Assembly: GCA_049116335.1 (NCBI GenBank)
Contig: JAGDYZ010000021.1
Location: 62,001 to 126,000, forward strand
Source of the DNA: CANMIH01 sp049116335
GTDB lineage: Bacteria > Pseudomonadota > Alphaproteobacteria > Rhodobacterales > Rhodobacteraceae
Direction of reading: 5' to 3'
Length of the DNA stretch: 64,000 bases
Each line of letters starts with the position of its first letter. The first letter of the stretch is position 1. The notes under the pieces were generated by a model. It ran no database searches. It was not told the origin of the DNA and saw only the letters and a program-made list of their open reading frames with translations. Of this stretch, positions 16,778 to 25,505 are shown piece by piece. Both the position numbers and the translations under genes were made by a program.

Positions 16778-19198
16778 ATGGCGACCTTTCTCGACACTTT
16801 GAACCGCATCGCAGATCTGATCCGCACGGACCCCGGCCTCGCGGTCAATGCCTCTGCCGCAGATATCGAGGCCGGCGCGCAGGCCGCCGAGGCGATCAAT
16901 GGCCTGATTGCCGAGGCCATCACCGCGCTTTCCCTCAACGAAGATGGGCAAATCAGCCCCGATGATGTGCTGGCCATCAGCAGCTACATCCGCAGCGATG
17001 CCGACCGTCTTGCCACGTTCACCGCCGCCCATGGCGATGACGCAGGCCGGGGCGAAACCGGGTTTCATCTGGTGCAGAACGACGGTGGCGCGCTGCGCTT
17101 TCAGGGCAAAAACCTGATCAACACGGTCATCGACGCCATTTATCACATCGGCTTTGCCAATGATGGCACACGCTTTGTGAACGAAGACGACAAGGCCAAT
17201 GAAAAAGTGACCGATATCGCGGGATGGTTGAACCACTTTCTCAACGGCGACACCATCAAATTTGGCACCGATGGTAATGATGTGCTGCGCAGCGGGGATT
17301 ACTCCAACCCGCTCTCTGATGCCGCCAATGAGCTGTTTCTGGCCGGAGCAGGCAACGACAAGGTGATCGCCAAGGAGGGCGACGACACCGTGGATGCCGG
17401 CGCAGGGGATGACCGTGTTGTCCTCGGTGAGGGCAATGACGTGGCCTTTGGCGGCACAGGACACGACCGTATCTGGGGACAAGAGGGCAATGACGCCATC
17501 GACGGCGGCGACGGCAACGACAAACTTGGCGGTGGCACCGGCGACGACACCTTGATGGGCGGCGACGGCATGGACCGCGCCTGGGGGGGCGAAGGCAATG
17601 ATGTCATTGACGGTGGGGACGGAGATGACCGTCTCAGCGGCCAGGACGGCGACGACGACATCACCGGCGGCGAAGGGGACGACCGGGCCTCGGGTGGTGA
17701 CGGCAACGACAAAATCTCGGGCGATGCGGGCAATGACCGGCTCTGGGGTCATGATGGCGATGACACGCTGGATGGCGGCGACGGGCACGACCGTCTGGGC
17801 GGCCACAATGGCGACGACGACATGTCAGGCGGTGCGGGCAATGACAAGCTCTGGGGCGGCGATGGCAATGATACCGTTGACGGCGGCACCGGCGATGACA
17901 CGCTGGCCGGACATGACGGCGACGACATCCTGACCGCAGGTGACGGACACGACCGCGCCTGGGGCGGTGAGGGGGACGACCAGATTGACGGCGGAGATGG
18001 CAACGACAAACTGGGCGGCCATGACGGCAACGACATGATCCTCGGCGGGGCCGGATATGACAAGCTCTATGGTCATGACGGCGATGATGTGTTGATCGGC
18101 GGAATGGACGAAGACACCATTTCCGGCGGCAATGGCAACGACGAAATCATCGGCGGTCACGATGGTGACAAGCTTTATGGCGGGGCTGGCGAAGACTTTA
18201 TCGACGGCGGCATTGGCCGCGATCATATCCACGCCGGAGAAGGCAGCGACACCATTCTGGGCGGGGCCGAGGCCGATCACATCCGCCTGTGGGACCGCGA
18301 TGATGAACGCGATGTTGTGATCTTCAATCAGGGCGACAGCGGTGTGGACGATGGGCAGATCGACTTTATCAAAGGCTTTGCCAGCGGCGAAGACCTGATC
18401 AGCCTCACCGACTTTGGCACACTGACCTATATCGGCATGGCCAATTTCACCGGCGGCCACGAGGCGGTGCGCTTTGCCAACAACAAGCTTGAGATCGACA
18501 GCGACGGGGACGGCACCGCCGACTTCAAGGTCAACATCAGCGGCAACAAACACCTGATGCGTCACGACTTTGAATTGGACAATCAGCTCAAGTCGCGCTT
18601 TGGCAATGACACGGTTGTGGGGACGGACGAGGATGACTCGATCATTTCCCGCTCGGACGCGGGCGAGGTGACCATCGCCCAAGATCCCGATGCGCCGCTG
18701 TATTTCGCAGACCAGCCCTATGAAGATGCCGATGATATTCTCACCGGGGGCGGTGGCGCGGATGATTTTGTCTTTCAGGTGGATATCAATGCCACCGAAG
18801 AGATCGTGCGCAAACACACCAAAGACAATGGCATGATCAACTGGGCAGGTGTCGCCGGTGAAAACGACAATATGCACGACCACTGGGTGGATGGCATCGG
18901 CGATGACACCATCACCGATTTCTCACTGGATGAAGGCGACCAGATCCAGCTGATTGGCCACACCGTTGCGGTGGGGGCGGTGGAACATCTCGACAGCAAC
19001 AATGACGGCGTCGATGATTTTACCCTGATCACCGTGATCTCGGACCAGGGCGGCAACGGCGGCGCGCATGATCAGGATGTGCTGGGCACCATCACGGTGC
19101 AGGGCGATCTGGTGCAGGAGGAGGATATCATAGTCAACGCTGCGCCGCATTTCGGTGTCGTACACACCCTTGATCAGTGGTTGGATATGTTCGCCTAA
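16778..19198 (+). CDS. Large RTX (hemolysin-type calcium-binding repeat) protein, probable type I secretion substrate
   Basis: 806 residues from the ATG at 16778, with AAGGA about 8 bases upstream; an in-frame start at 16697 lacks support. The N-terminal ~165 residues (LNEDGQISPDDVLAISSYIR, TGFHLVQNDGG, DAIYHIGFANDG) resemble the leader domain seen in Roseobacter RTX and heme-peroxidase proteins and contain an EF-hand-like Asp loop. From about residue 170 to 500 run some 18-20 imperfect nonapeptide-pair RTX repeats, many of the unusual form GHDRAWGGEGND. The last ~100 residues (DDTITDFSLDEGDQIQLIG) look like the C-terminal RTX cap plus secretion signal. No signal peptide. Acidic and low in Lys, as expected for a calcium-folded exoprotein. 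No exporter is adjacent. Role unknown. Confidence 0.83.
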   Translation: MATFLDTLNRIADLIRTDPGLAVNASAADIEAGAQAAEAINGLIAEAITALSLNEDGQISPDDVLAISSYIRSDADRLATFTAAHGDDAGRGETGFHLVQNDGGALRFQGKNLINTVIDAIYHIGFANDGTRFVNEDDKANEKVTDIAGWLNHFLNGDTIKFGTDGNDVLRSGDYSNPLSDAANELFLAGAGNDKVIAKEGDDTVDAGAGDDRVVLGEGNDVAFGGTGHDRIWGQEGNDAIDGGDGNDKLGGGTGDDTLMGGDGMDRAWGGEGNDVIDGGDGDDRLSGQDGDDDITGGEGDDRASGGDGNDKISGDAGNDRLWGHDGDDTLDGGDGHDRLGGHNGDDDMSGGAGNDKLWGGDGNDTVDGGTGDDTLAGHDGDDILTAGDGHDRAWGGEGDDQIDGGDGNDKLGGHDGNDMILGGAGYDKLYGHDGDDVLIGGMDEDTISGGNGNDEIIGGHDGDKLYGGAGEDFIDGGIGRDHIHAGEGSDTILGGAEADHIRLWDRDDERDVVIFNQGDSGVDDGQIDFIKGFASGEDLISLTDFGTLTYIGMANFTGGHEAVRFANNKLEIDSDGDGTADFKVNISGNKHLMRHDFELDNQLKSRFGNDTVVGTDEDDSIISRSDAGEVTIAQDPDAPLYFADQPYEDADDILTGGGGADDFVFQVDINATEEIVRKHTKDNGMINWAGVAGENDNMHDHWVDGIGDDTITDFSLDEGDQIQLIGHTVAVGAVEHLDSNNDGVDDFTLITVISDQGGNGGAHDQDVLGTITVQGDLVQEEDIIVNAAPHFGVVHTLDQWLDMFA

Positions 19199-19267
19199 AC
19201 CCCACACTTGCGCTCTCTCGTCTCACGCGCCCCTTGCGCCCTCTTCGCTCCTGTGGATAAGGGGCGC

Positions 19268-21715
19268 GTGACCCAAACATTGCCCATAGACAGCGCCCTG
19301 CCCGCGCTTCTCGACGCCCTGCGCTCTGCGGGGCGCGCTGTGCTTCAGGCACCACCCGGTGCAGGTAAAACCACCAAGGTGCCTCTGGCTCTGCTTGAGG
19401 CTGGATTGACCACGGGCAAGATCATCATGCTGGAACCCCGTCGGTTGGCTGCGCGCGCCGCCGCCCAGCGTCTGGCTGAAAGCCTTGGGGAAACCACGGG
19501 CGAGACCGTGGGCTTCCGCATTCGCGGCGAAAGCAAGGTCTCAAAACACACCCGGATCGAAGTGGTCACCGAAGGCATTCTGACCCGCATGATCCAGTCC
19601 GATCCCGAATTGTCCGGCGTGGGCGCGGTGCTGTTTGATGAATTTCACGAACGGTCGCTGAACGCCGATCTGGGCCTGGCGCTCTGTCTGGAAATTGCCG
19701 GAGCCCTGCGCGAAGATCTGATCCTGCTGGCCATGTCTGCCACCCTTGATGCCGGTCCCGTGGCCGCCTTGATGGAGGCCCCCATTGTCACGTCAGAGGG
19801 CCGGTCCTTCCCCGTCGACACCAAATGGCTGCCCGCGCCCTTGCCGAAACGGGCCCGCTTTGACGAGGCCATGGCCGATCTGATCTTGCAGGCGGCTCAG
19901 GAAACCGAAGGCGGCATTCTGGCCTTTCTGCCCGGCGAAGGCGAAATTCGACGGGTGGAGGGATTGCTGAAATCCCGCCTGCCCAAAGACATCAATCTGC
20001 GGCCGCTGTTTGGCGCGATGGAACTTTCGGCGCAACGCGCCGCCATCCGCCCCGAAACAGACGGACGGAAATTGGTGCTTGCGACAAGCATTGCCGAAAC
20101 CTCGCTTACCATTGAAGACATCCGGGTTGTCGTCGACGGTGGCAAAGCCCGTCGCGCGCGCTTTGATCCCGGTTCGGGCATGTCGCGCCTCGTCACCGAA
20201 AAAGTCACCAAAGCCGAGGCCACCCAGCGCGCCGGTCGCGCAGGGCGTGTGGCCCCCGGTGTGGCCTATCGCCTGTGGACAAAAGGCGAAGAAGGCGCAT
20301 TACAAGCCTATCCCCCTGCCGAGATTGAGGCCGCAGACCTGTCTGGGCTGGCGCTTGAACTGGCGCTCTGGGGCGCGGGTCCCGGCGACCTGCCCTTTCT
20401 AACCCCGCCACCTGACGGCACTTTTTCCGAGGCCACGGCGCTGTTGCAGATGTTGGGCGCATTGGATGCCAGCGGACGGATCACCGATCACGGTCAGAAA
20501 CTGGCCCGCCTGCCCCTGCACCCCCGTATTGCACATATGCTATCCCTTTCCGGCTCAGAGGCTGCGAAACTTGCCGCACTCTTGTCGGACCGAGACCCGC
20601 TCGCAAATTCATCCACAGACCTCACCTATCGCCTCGAGGCCCTCACCGACCTGCGCCGGTTCACGTCTGAGCGCCCTTTTGGTGTCAATCGCGCCGCGCT
20701 GGAACGGATCAAATCCGAGGCCAAGCGCCTGAGATCGGTGGTGAAATCGGAACAATCTACGGGGTACTCCGCCGCTGAGATGGCCGCACTGGCCTATCCC
20801 GACCGCATCGGGCTACGCCGCAAAGGCGACACTCCCCGGTTTCAGCTCTCCGGCGGCAAAGGCGCCATTCTGGATGACGCCGACCCGCTAGCCAATCAAC
20901 GCCTGATTGTGGTGACAGATACGGATGGCAACCCGCGTGAGGCCAAGATCCGACAGGCCATCTCCATCTCGGCAAGTGAATTGCGCGGTCTGTTTGAGGA
21001 TCAAATCAGCTGGCATGACAGCTGTGCCTGGTCGAAACGGGACCGCCGTGTTGTCGCTCGCAGACAGGAAAAGTTTGGTGCCATCCCGCTGGATGACCGG
21101 ATCTGGAAAGACGCCCCCGATGACGCCGTGGCCGAAGCCATGTTGGACGGCGTGCGCGATCTGGGTATCACCCTGTCAAATGCCGCCCGCCGGTTTTGCG
21201 CCCGCGTGGCATTGGGGCGCGAGGCGGGCATGGACCTGCCCGACATGTCCCCCGACGCGTTGATGACCTCGATTGACGACTGGCTCTTGCCCTATCTCTC
21301 GGGGGTGAAAACCGCAGAGGGTTGGAAAAAATTTGACCTGCTGCCCGCGCTGCGGGCGCGGCTGGACTGGGGCCAGATGCAACAGCTCGACAGCGCAATC
21401 CCGGCCCATTTCACCACGCCGCTGGGGCGTCAAACCCCGATCGATTACTCGGGTGAACACCCGGAAATCTCGCTGCGGCTACAGGAATTGTTTGGCCAGA
21501 CCACCCACCCGATGGTGGGCAAAACCCCGCTGCGCGTGACGCTTTTGTCCCCCGCACAGCGCCCGGTTCAGACCACCATGGATCTGCCGGGGTTCTGGTC
21601 CGGCTCTTACGCCGATGTGCGCAAAGACATGCGCGCCAAATACCCACGCCACCCCTGGCCCGAAGACCCCACCCAAGCCGACCCAACCCTGCGCGCCAAA
21701 CCGAGATCTCGCTAA
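19268..21715 (+). CDS. hrpB: ATP-dependent helicase HrpB (DExH family)
   Basis: 815 residues from a GTG at 19268 (VTQTLPIDSALPALL), with AAGGGG about 4 bases upstream; the frame opens earlier at a TTG (19208), but the family starts at the PID motif. Motif I PPGAGKTTKVP, motif Ia LEPRRLAARAAA, motif II DEFHER, motif III SATLD, motif VI QRAGRAGR. The C-terminal HrpB-specific domain is present (TPLGRQTPIDYSG near 21418, LQELFGQ, PTQADPT end). Putative RNA helicase; cellular role not well defined. Confidence 0.93.
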   Translation: MTQTLPIDSALPALLDALRSAGRAVLQAPPGAGKTTKVPLALLEAGLTTGKIIMLEPRRLAARAAAQRLAESLGETTGETVGFRIRGESKVSKHTRIEVVTEGILTRMIQSDPELSGVGAVLFDEFHERSLNADLGLALCLEIAGALREDLILLAMSATLDAGPVAALMEAPIVTSEGRSFPVDTKWLPAPLPKRARFDEAMADLILQAAQETEGGILAFLPGEGEIRRVEGLLKSRLPKDINLRPLFGAMELSAQRAAIRPETDGRKLVLATSIAETSLTIEDIRVVVDGGKARRARFDPGSGMSRLVTEKVTKAEATQRAGRAGRVAPGVAYRLWTKGEEGALQAYPPAEIEAADLSGLALELALWGAGPGDLPFLTPPPDGTFSEATALLQMLGALDASGRITDHGQKLARLPLHPRIAHMLSLSGSEAAKLAALLSDRDPLANSSTDLTYRLEALTDLRRFTSERPFGVNRAALERIKSEAKRLRSVVKSEQSTGYSAAEMAALAYPDRIGLRRKGDTPRFQLSGGKGAILDDADPLANQRLIVVTDTDGNPREAKIRQAISISASELRGLFEDQISWHDSCAWSKRDRRVVARRQEKFGAIPLDDRIWKDAPDDAVAEAMLDGVRDLGITLSNAARRFCARVALGREAGMDLPDMSPDALMTSIDDWLLPYLSGVKTAEGWKKFDLLPALRARLDWGQMQQLDSAIPAHFTTPLGRQTPIDYSGEHPEISLRLQELFGQTTHPMVGKTPLRVTLLSPAQRPVQTTMDLPGFWSGSYADVRKDMRAKYPRHPWPEDPTQADPTLRAKPRSR

Positions 21716-21782
21716 TTTTTGGCAGTTTTTAAGATTCGTCTGTCAAAAAGTAGGGGCAATTCCCCTGCTAGAAAGGCGTTTT

Positions 21783-21980
21783 ATGACGACATCGCTGCCC
21801 GCTTCGTCCCCCGAGCAAAATGGCCGGTTTGCCATGGCCCCGTATCAACACGGTGCACGGTTTGAACGGCGCGCTGCGCGCCGCAACCCGACAGAGCCCG
21901 TGATTTGGGCGGTCATTCTAACCTTTATACCGCTGTTTTGGCTCACCACGGTGGCTTGGTTTGCGCGGGTTGTATTTTAA
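21783..21980 (+). CDS. Small single-span membrane protein, unknown
   Basis: 65 residues, MTTSLPASSPEQNG..., a basic middle (RFERRAARRN) and one C-terminal transmembrane helix (about residues 43-63, VIWAVILTFIPLFWLTTVAWF). A GAAAGG site lies 6 bases before the ATG. Follows hrpB by 67 bases and precedes a strong terminator, so it is likely transcribed. The basic stretch before the helix predicts an N-in orientation. No family recognised. Confidence 0.6.
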   Translation: MTTSLPASSPEQNGRFAMAPYQHGARFERRAARRNPTEPVIWAVILTFIPLFWLTTVAWFARVVF

Positions 21981-22017
21981 GTCCAGATCCAGACCTGATT
22001 GAGGTCACAGAAATAAA

Positions 22018-22047
22018 AAAGAGGGGCCCTGTGCCCCTCTTTCTTTT
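22018..22047. terminator. Bidirectional terminator between the small membrane protein gene and argF
   Basis: Perfect 10-bp stem AAAGAGGGGC and GCCCCTCTTT, loop CCTGT, with CTTTTT on the plus-strand side and TTTATTTC on the minus-strand side. It serves both converging transcripts. Confidence 0.93.
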
Positions 22048-22055
22048 TGATCAGA

Positions 22056-22982
22056 TTAGGTGCCGAGGCACCAGCGCATCACGGCCTTCTGGGCGTGCAG
22101 ACGGTTCTCTGCCTCGTCCCAGATCACCGAATTTGGTCCATCCATCACTTCGGACGTGACCTCTTCTTCGCGGTGCGCGGGCAGGCAGTGCATAAACAGC
22201 GCGTCCGGCTTGGCCGCTTCCATCAGCTTCTGGTTCACCTGATAAGGGCGCAGCATATTGTGCCGCCGCTCTTTCGCGGACTGCGCATCATGCATCGACA
22301 CCCAGGTGTCCGCGACAATCAGATCCGCGCCCTCAACCGCCTTAAAGGCATCGCGTTCAATGGTGACATTCACCCCTTGATTGCGGGCAAAGCCCACAAA
22401 TTCCATCTCGGGATCAAGCTGCACCGGACCGGTGAAAGTCAGGTCAAAGCCAAACTGACCCGCCGCATGCAGGAACGAGGCGCAGACATTGTTGCCGTCC
22501 CCGGCCCAAACCACCTTTTTGCCCGCAATCGGGCCCCGGTGCTCTTCATAGGTCTGAACATCCGCCATGATCTGGCAGGGGTGGGTGCGGTCAGTCAGAC
22601 CATTGATCACCGGCACGCTGGCATATTCCGCCATCTCTTCCAGAACCGCTTCGTCAAAGGTGCGGATCATGATCATATCGACATACCGCGACAAAACCCG
22701 CGCCGTATCGGCGATGGTTTCGCCATGGCCCAACTGCATATCGCTGCCTGACAGCACCATGGTCTGACCGCCCATCTGGCGCACGCCAACATCAAAAGAC
22801 ACGCGTGTCCGGGTCGAGGGTTTTTCAAAAATCAGTGCAACCATGCGGTCTTTGAGCGGCAGCTCATCGTCGGGCGCCGCCTTTGGGCGGCCCAACCGCT
22901 TTGACTTCATCGCTGCTGCGCTGTCGATGATCTGCCGCAACTCGGCTTTGTCGGTTTTGTGGATGTCGAGAAAATGGTTCAT
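22056..22982 (-). CDS. argF: Ornithine carbamoyltransferase, anabolic
   Basis: 308 residues. Carbamoyl-phosphate loop S56-TRT-R60 (FEKPSTRTRVSF), the HPCQ motif (DRTHPCQIMAD) and the ornithine-side HCLPAHREEEV loop near residue 270 are all intact. Makes citrulline from ornithine and carbamoyl phosphate in arginine synthesis. Downstream of argD in the same orientation with an 87-bp gap that contains a GC-rich hairpin, so probably one argDF transcript with partial read-through. Confidence 0.95.
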   Translation of the reverse strand: MNHFLDIHKTDKAELRQIIDSAAAMKSKRLGRPKAAPDDELPLKDRMVALIFEKPSTRTRVSFDVGVRQMGGQTMVLSGSDMQLGHGETIADTARVLSRYVDMIMIRTFDEAVLEEMAEYASVPVINGLTDRTHPCQIMADVQTYEEHRGPIAGKKVVWAGDGNNVCASFLHAAGQFGFDLTFTGPVQLDPEMEFVGFARNQGVNVTIERDAFKAVEGADLIVADTWVSMHDAQSAKERRHNMLRPYQVNQKLMEAAKPDALFMHCLPAHREEEVTSEVMDGPNSVIWDEAENRLHAQKAVMRWCLGT

Positions 22983-23010
22983 ATCGGTGTCTTTTCTGAA
23001 AGGGGGTCTA

Positions 23011-23025
23011 GGGGGCGAGGCCCCC
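23011..23025 (-). promoter_or_regulatory. GC-rich hairpin between argD and argF
   Basis: Perfect GGGGGC-gag-GCCCCC hairpin in the 87-bp argD-argF gap, inside a G/C-run-rich segment (about 23000-23055) of the kind often seen as short dispersed intergenic repeats in Roseobacter genomes. No U-run follows, so processing or attenuation rather than full termination. The repeat idea is from general knowledge, not from copies proven here. Confidence 0.35.
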
Positions 23026-23069
23026 AGAGCCTGCGGCTCACCCCCGGAAAATGATGGGCCAGAGGCAAC

Positions 23070-24257
23070 TTAGGCCGGTTGCTGTTCCAATGATGCGGCG
23101 GCGGTCTCGAGGCGGGTCAGCGCCTCGGCGATGTCCTCTTCGGTCAGGTTCAACGCGGGCAAGAGGCGCACAACATTGTTGGCTGCAGGCACGGTGATGA
23201 CCTGCACGTCATATCCTGCCTTGACCACATCGCCACAGGGCACCGAGGCTTTGCAGCGCAGACCCAGCATGAGGCCGGTGCCGCGCACCTCTTCAAAGAC
23301 ATCCGGGTGCGAAGCGACAAGGCTCTCGAGTTTCTGCCGCAGCAGACCGGCCCGTGCATTCACACCCGCCAGAAAATCGTCGTCCGCCACATGGGACATC
23401 ACCGCATTGCCCACAGCACAGCCCAGCGGATTGCCGCCGTAGGTCGAGCCATGGGTACCTGCAGTCATGCCGCTGGCCGCCTCTTCGGTGGCCAGAACTG
23501 CGCCCAGAGGAAAGCCCCCTCCGATACCTTTGGCCACCATCATGATATCCGGTGTGATGCCCGCCCATTCATGGGCAAACAGACGGCCGGTCCGACCAAC
23601 GCCACATTGCACCTCATCCAGGATCAGCAGAATACCCGCCTCATCACAGATCTTGCGCAGCGCCTTCAGATCGGCATCGGGCATGGGGCGAATGCCACCT
23701 TCCCCCTGCACGGGTTCGACCAGAACCGCGGCGGTGTTTTCGGTGATGGCCGCCTTTGTGGCCTCGATGTCGCCCCAAGGCAGATGCACAAAGCCCGGCA
23801 GAAGCGGACCAAAGCCTTTGGTCATTTTCTCAGAGCCCGCTGCGGCGATCCCCGCAGATGACCGACCGTGGAAGCTGCCCTCATAGGTGATGATCTCAAC
23901 CCGGTTTTTCTGGCCTTTGTCATACCAGTATTTCCGCGCCATTTTGACCGCCAGCTCGCAGGCCTCGGTGCCGGAATTGGTGAAAAACACAGTGTCAGCA
24001 AAGCTTTTGTCGACCAGTTTGTCGGCCAGCGCCTGCTGTTGTGGGATCTCATAGAGGTTTGAAACATGCCACAGGTTGTTGGCCTGCGAGGTCAGCGCCT
24101 CAACCAGATCGGGGTGGGCGTGACCCAGAACATTCACGGCAATGCCCGAGCCCAGATCCAGAAAACGTCGGCCATCGGCCTCGATCAACCAGCTGCCTTC
24201 GCCTTTGACGAAATTCAACGGCGCGCGTGCGTAAGTGGGCAGAACGGAAGGGATCAT
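23070..24257 (-). CDS. argD: Acetylornithine aminotransferase (PLP-dependent, class III)
   Basis: 395 residues from the ATG at 24257 (MIPSVLPTYARAPLNFVKGEG), with GGACAG 4 bases upstream; the longer frame to 24359 adds a non-family tail. Class III features: NSGTEACELAVKMAR, HGRSSAGIAAAG, the LILDEVQCGVGRTG motif and the PLP lysine in VAKGIGGGFPLGA. Acts with argF in arginine synthesis, and may also serve as succinyldiaminopimelate aminotransferase. Upstream, TTGACA at 24313-24308 is a candidate -35. Confidence 0.94.
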   Translation of the reverse strand: MIPSVLPTYARAPLNFVKGEGSWLIEADGRRFLDLGSGIAVNVLGHAHPDLVEALTSQANNLWHVSNLYEIPQQQALADKLVDKSFADTVFFTNSGTEACELAVKMARKYWYDKGQKNRVEIITYEGSFHGRSSAGIAAAGSEKMTKGFGPLLPGFVHLPWGDIEATKAAITENTAAVLVEPVQGEGGIRPMPDADLKALRKICDEAGILLILDEVQCGVGRTGRLFAHEWAGITPDIMMVAKGIGGGFPLGAVLATEEAASGMTAGTHGSTYGGNPLGCAVGNAVMSHVADDDFLAGVNARAGLLRQKLESLVASHPDVFEEVRGTGLMLGLRCKASVPCGDVVKAGYDVQVITVPAANNVVRLLPALNLTEEDIAEALTRLETAAASLEQQPA

Positions 24258-24714
24258 AACGCTGTCCTCAGTGGTGAAGCCCGATTGGTGCCAAGCACAT
24301 TGGGGGCTGTCAAGTTTTTGAATGTGAGATAGGTGACGCAAAGACACAGGCCGCGCCAATTTGGCACGGGGACAAGAAGAGCTCAGGCTCGTCGGAGGGT
24401 CGCTTTGTTCGTCATGGCCGCGTCATTAATCGGGCGCGCCGGGAAAAGCAAGAGGGTTGCGTCACCTGCGGCCGTTTGCGCAACTTTCTATTGGCACAAT
24501 CACCGCATGATCGGACGCGGTACCAATGAAAACAGGATCTGTCCCGCCCGTTCGGGAATCGCGATTCTAGTGGCGTTTGGGGGTCAGCCCCAAAAAGACA
24601 GGCTCTGGCACAGCCTGTTCAGGATCCGCATCAGGCGGCCGCCGTTTTCATCCCCTGCAATCGCGTCTCACTCCCGCCGGTTTCACCGCGCGGGGGCAAA
24701 GCCATATGCGCCTG
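24258..24714. other. Gene-free region upstream of argD and downstream of truA
   Basis: 457 bases with no supported gene. It holds a perfect -35-like TTGACA (24313-24308, leftward) for argD with only a weak -10, the truA terminator (24592-24618), and another small dyad (TTTGGGG, CCCCAAA) at 24576-24594. A plus-strand open frame across it has no family resemblance and overlaps truA, so it is treated as chance. Confidence 0.5.
24592..24618 (-). terminator. Terminator of truA
   Basis: Reading leftward: perfect 7-bp stem ACAGGCT and AGCCTGT, 7-base loop, then CTTTTT. About 97 bases beyond the truA stop. Confidence 0.82.
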
Positions 24715-25482
24715 TCACACAAAGGGATCGTCAGGATAGCCAACGCCGTCCAGATACAGCCCAAAGGGTGGACACACCGGCCCACAGGCACCACGTTCCT
24801 TGGCCTCAAGCGCGTCGCGCACATCCTCAGGGTCCCACGACCCGGCACCGACCCGTTCCAGAGTACCCACAATAGAGCGCACCTGATTGTGCAGGAAACT
24901 GCGGGCACGCAAACGGAACTGAATCTCGATCCCCGCCGGTCCCTGCACCGCTTCAATCGAAATCTCGTCCATGGTTTTCACTGGCGACTGCGCCTGACAG
25001 ATCATGCTGCGGAAGGTGGTGAAATCGTGATGCCCGATCAGGTGGCTTGCCCCGGCCCGCATGGCCTCGACATCCAGCTCGTGTTTGACCTGCCAGACAT
25101 GTCCCTCTTCCAGCGTCGCAGGCGCACGGCGGGTCAACAGACGGAACAAATAGCGCCGCTCCATGGCCGAGAACCGCGCGTGCCAGTCATCCGCCACCCG
25201 TTCGGCGCGCAGAATTGCCACTGGATTGGGTTTGAGGTGGTAGTTCAGCGCCTCGGACAGGCGGAACGGATCCCAGTCCTTTTCCATGTCGCAATGTGCC
25301 ACCTGCCCGCGCCCATGCACACCGGCATCGGTTCGACCCGCTGCGGCGATGGTGTGGTCGCGCTTTTCAAGCTTGGCCAGCGCAGCCTCAATGGCCCCCT
25401 GAACGGAGGGTTGATCTTTCTGTCGCTGCCATCCCGCAAAGGGACGGCCATCATATTCTACCAATAGTGCGTATCTGGGCAT
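24715..25482 (-). CDS. truA: tRNA pseudouridine(38-40) synthase
   Basis: 255 residues, complete. Catalytic D52 in AAGRTDAGVHG; start MPRYALLVEYDGRPFAGWQRQ is the classical TruA N-terminus. Later motifs: HARFSAMERRYLFRL and RARSFLHNQVRSIVGTL. Modifies the anticodon arm of many tRNAs. It is 23 bases downstream of the MFS gene on the same strand, so the two may be co-transcribed. Confidence 0.95.
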   Translation of the reverse strand: MPRYALLVEYDGRPFAGWQRQKDQPSVQGAIEAALAKLEKRDHTIAAAGRTDAGVHGRGQVAHCDMEKDWDPFRLSEALNYHLKPNPVAILRAERVADDWHARFSAMERRYLFRLLTRRAPATLEEGHVWQVKHELDVEAMRAGASHLIGHHDFTTFRSMICQAQSPVKTMDEISIEAVQGPAGIEIQFRLRARSFLHNQVRSIVGTLERVGAGSWDPEDVRDALEAKERGACGPVCPPFGLYLDGVGYPDDPFV

Positions 25483-25505
25483 GGGCGGGGCTTAGCCTGT
25501 GATGC

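Noticed and set aside
17450..18260. Dense near-identical short repeats that could look like a CRISPR or tandem repeat array
   Set aside because: They are in frame and encode RTX calcium-binding loops on the plus strand; spacing is coding, with no spacers.
16550..18883. Long minus-strand open frames opposite the RTX gene (about 418 and 352 codons)
   Set aside because: They arise from the GC-rich repetitive codons of the RTX gene; no ribosome binding site, no family features, repetitive Val/Ala composition.
24333..24875. 180-codon plus-strand frame in the argD-truA gap
   Set aside because: Arg/His-rich, overlaps truA coding, crosses the truA terminator, no ribosome binding site.
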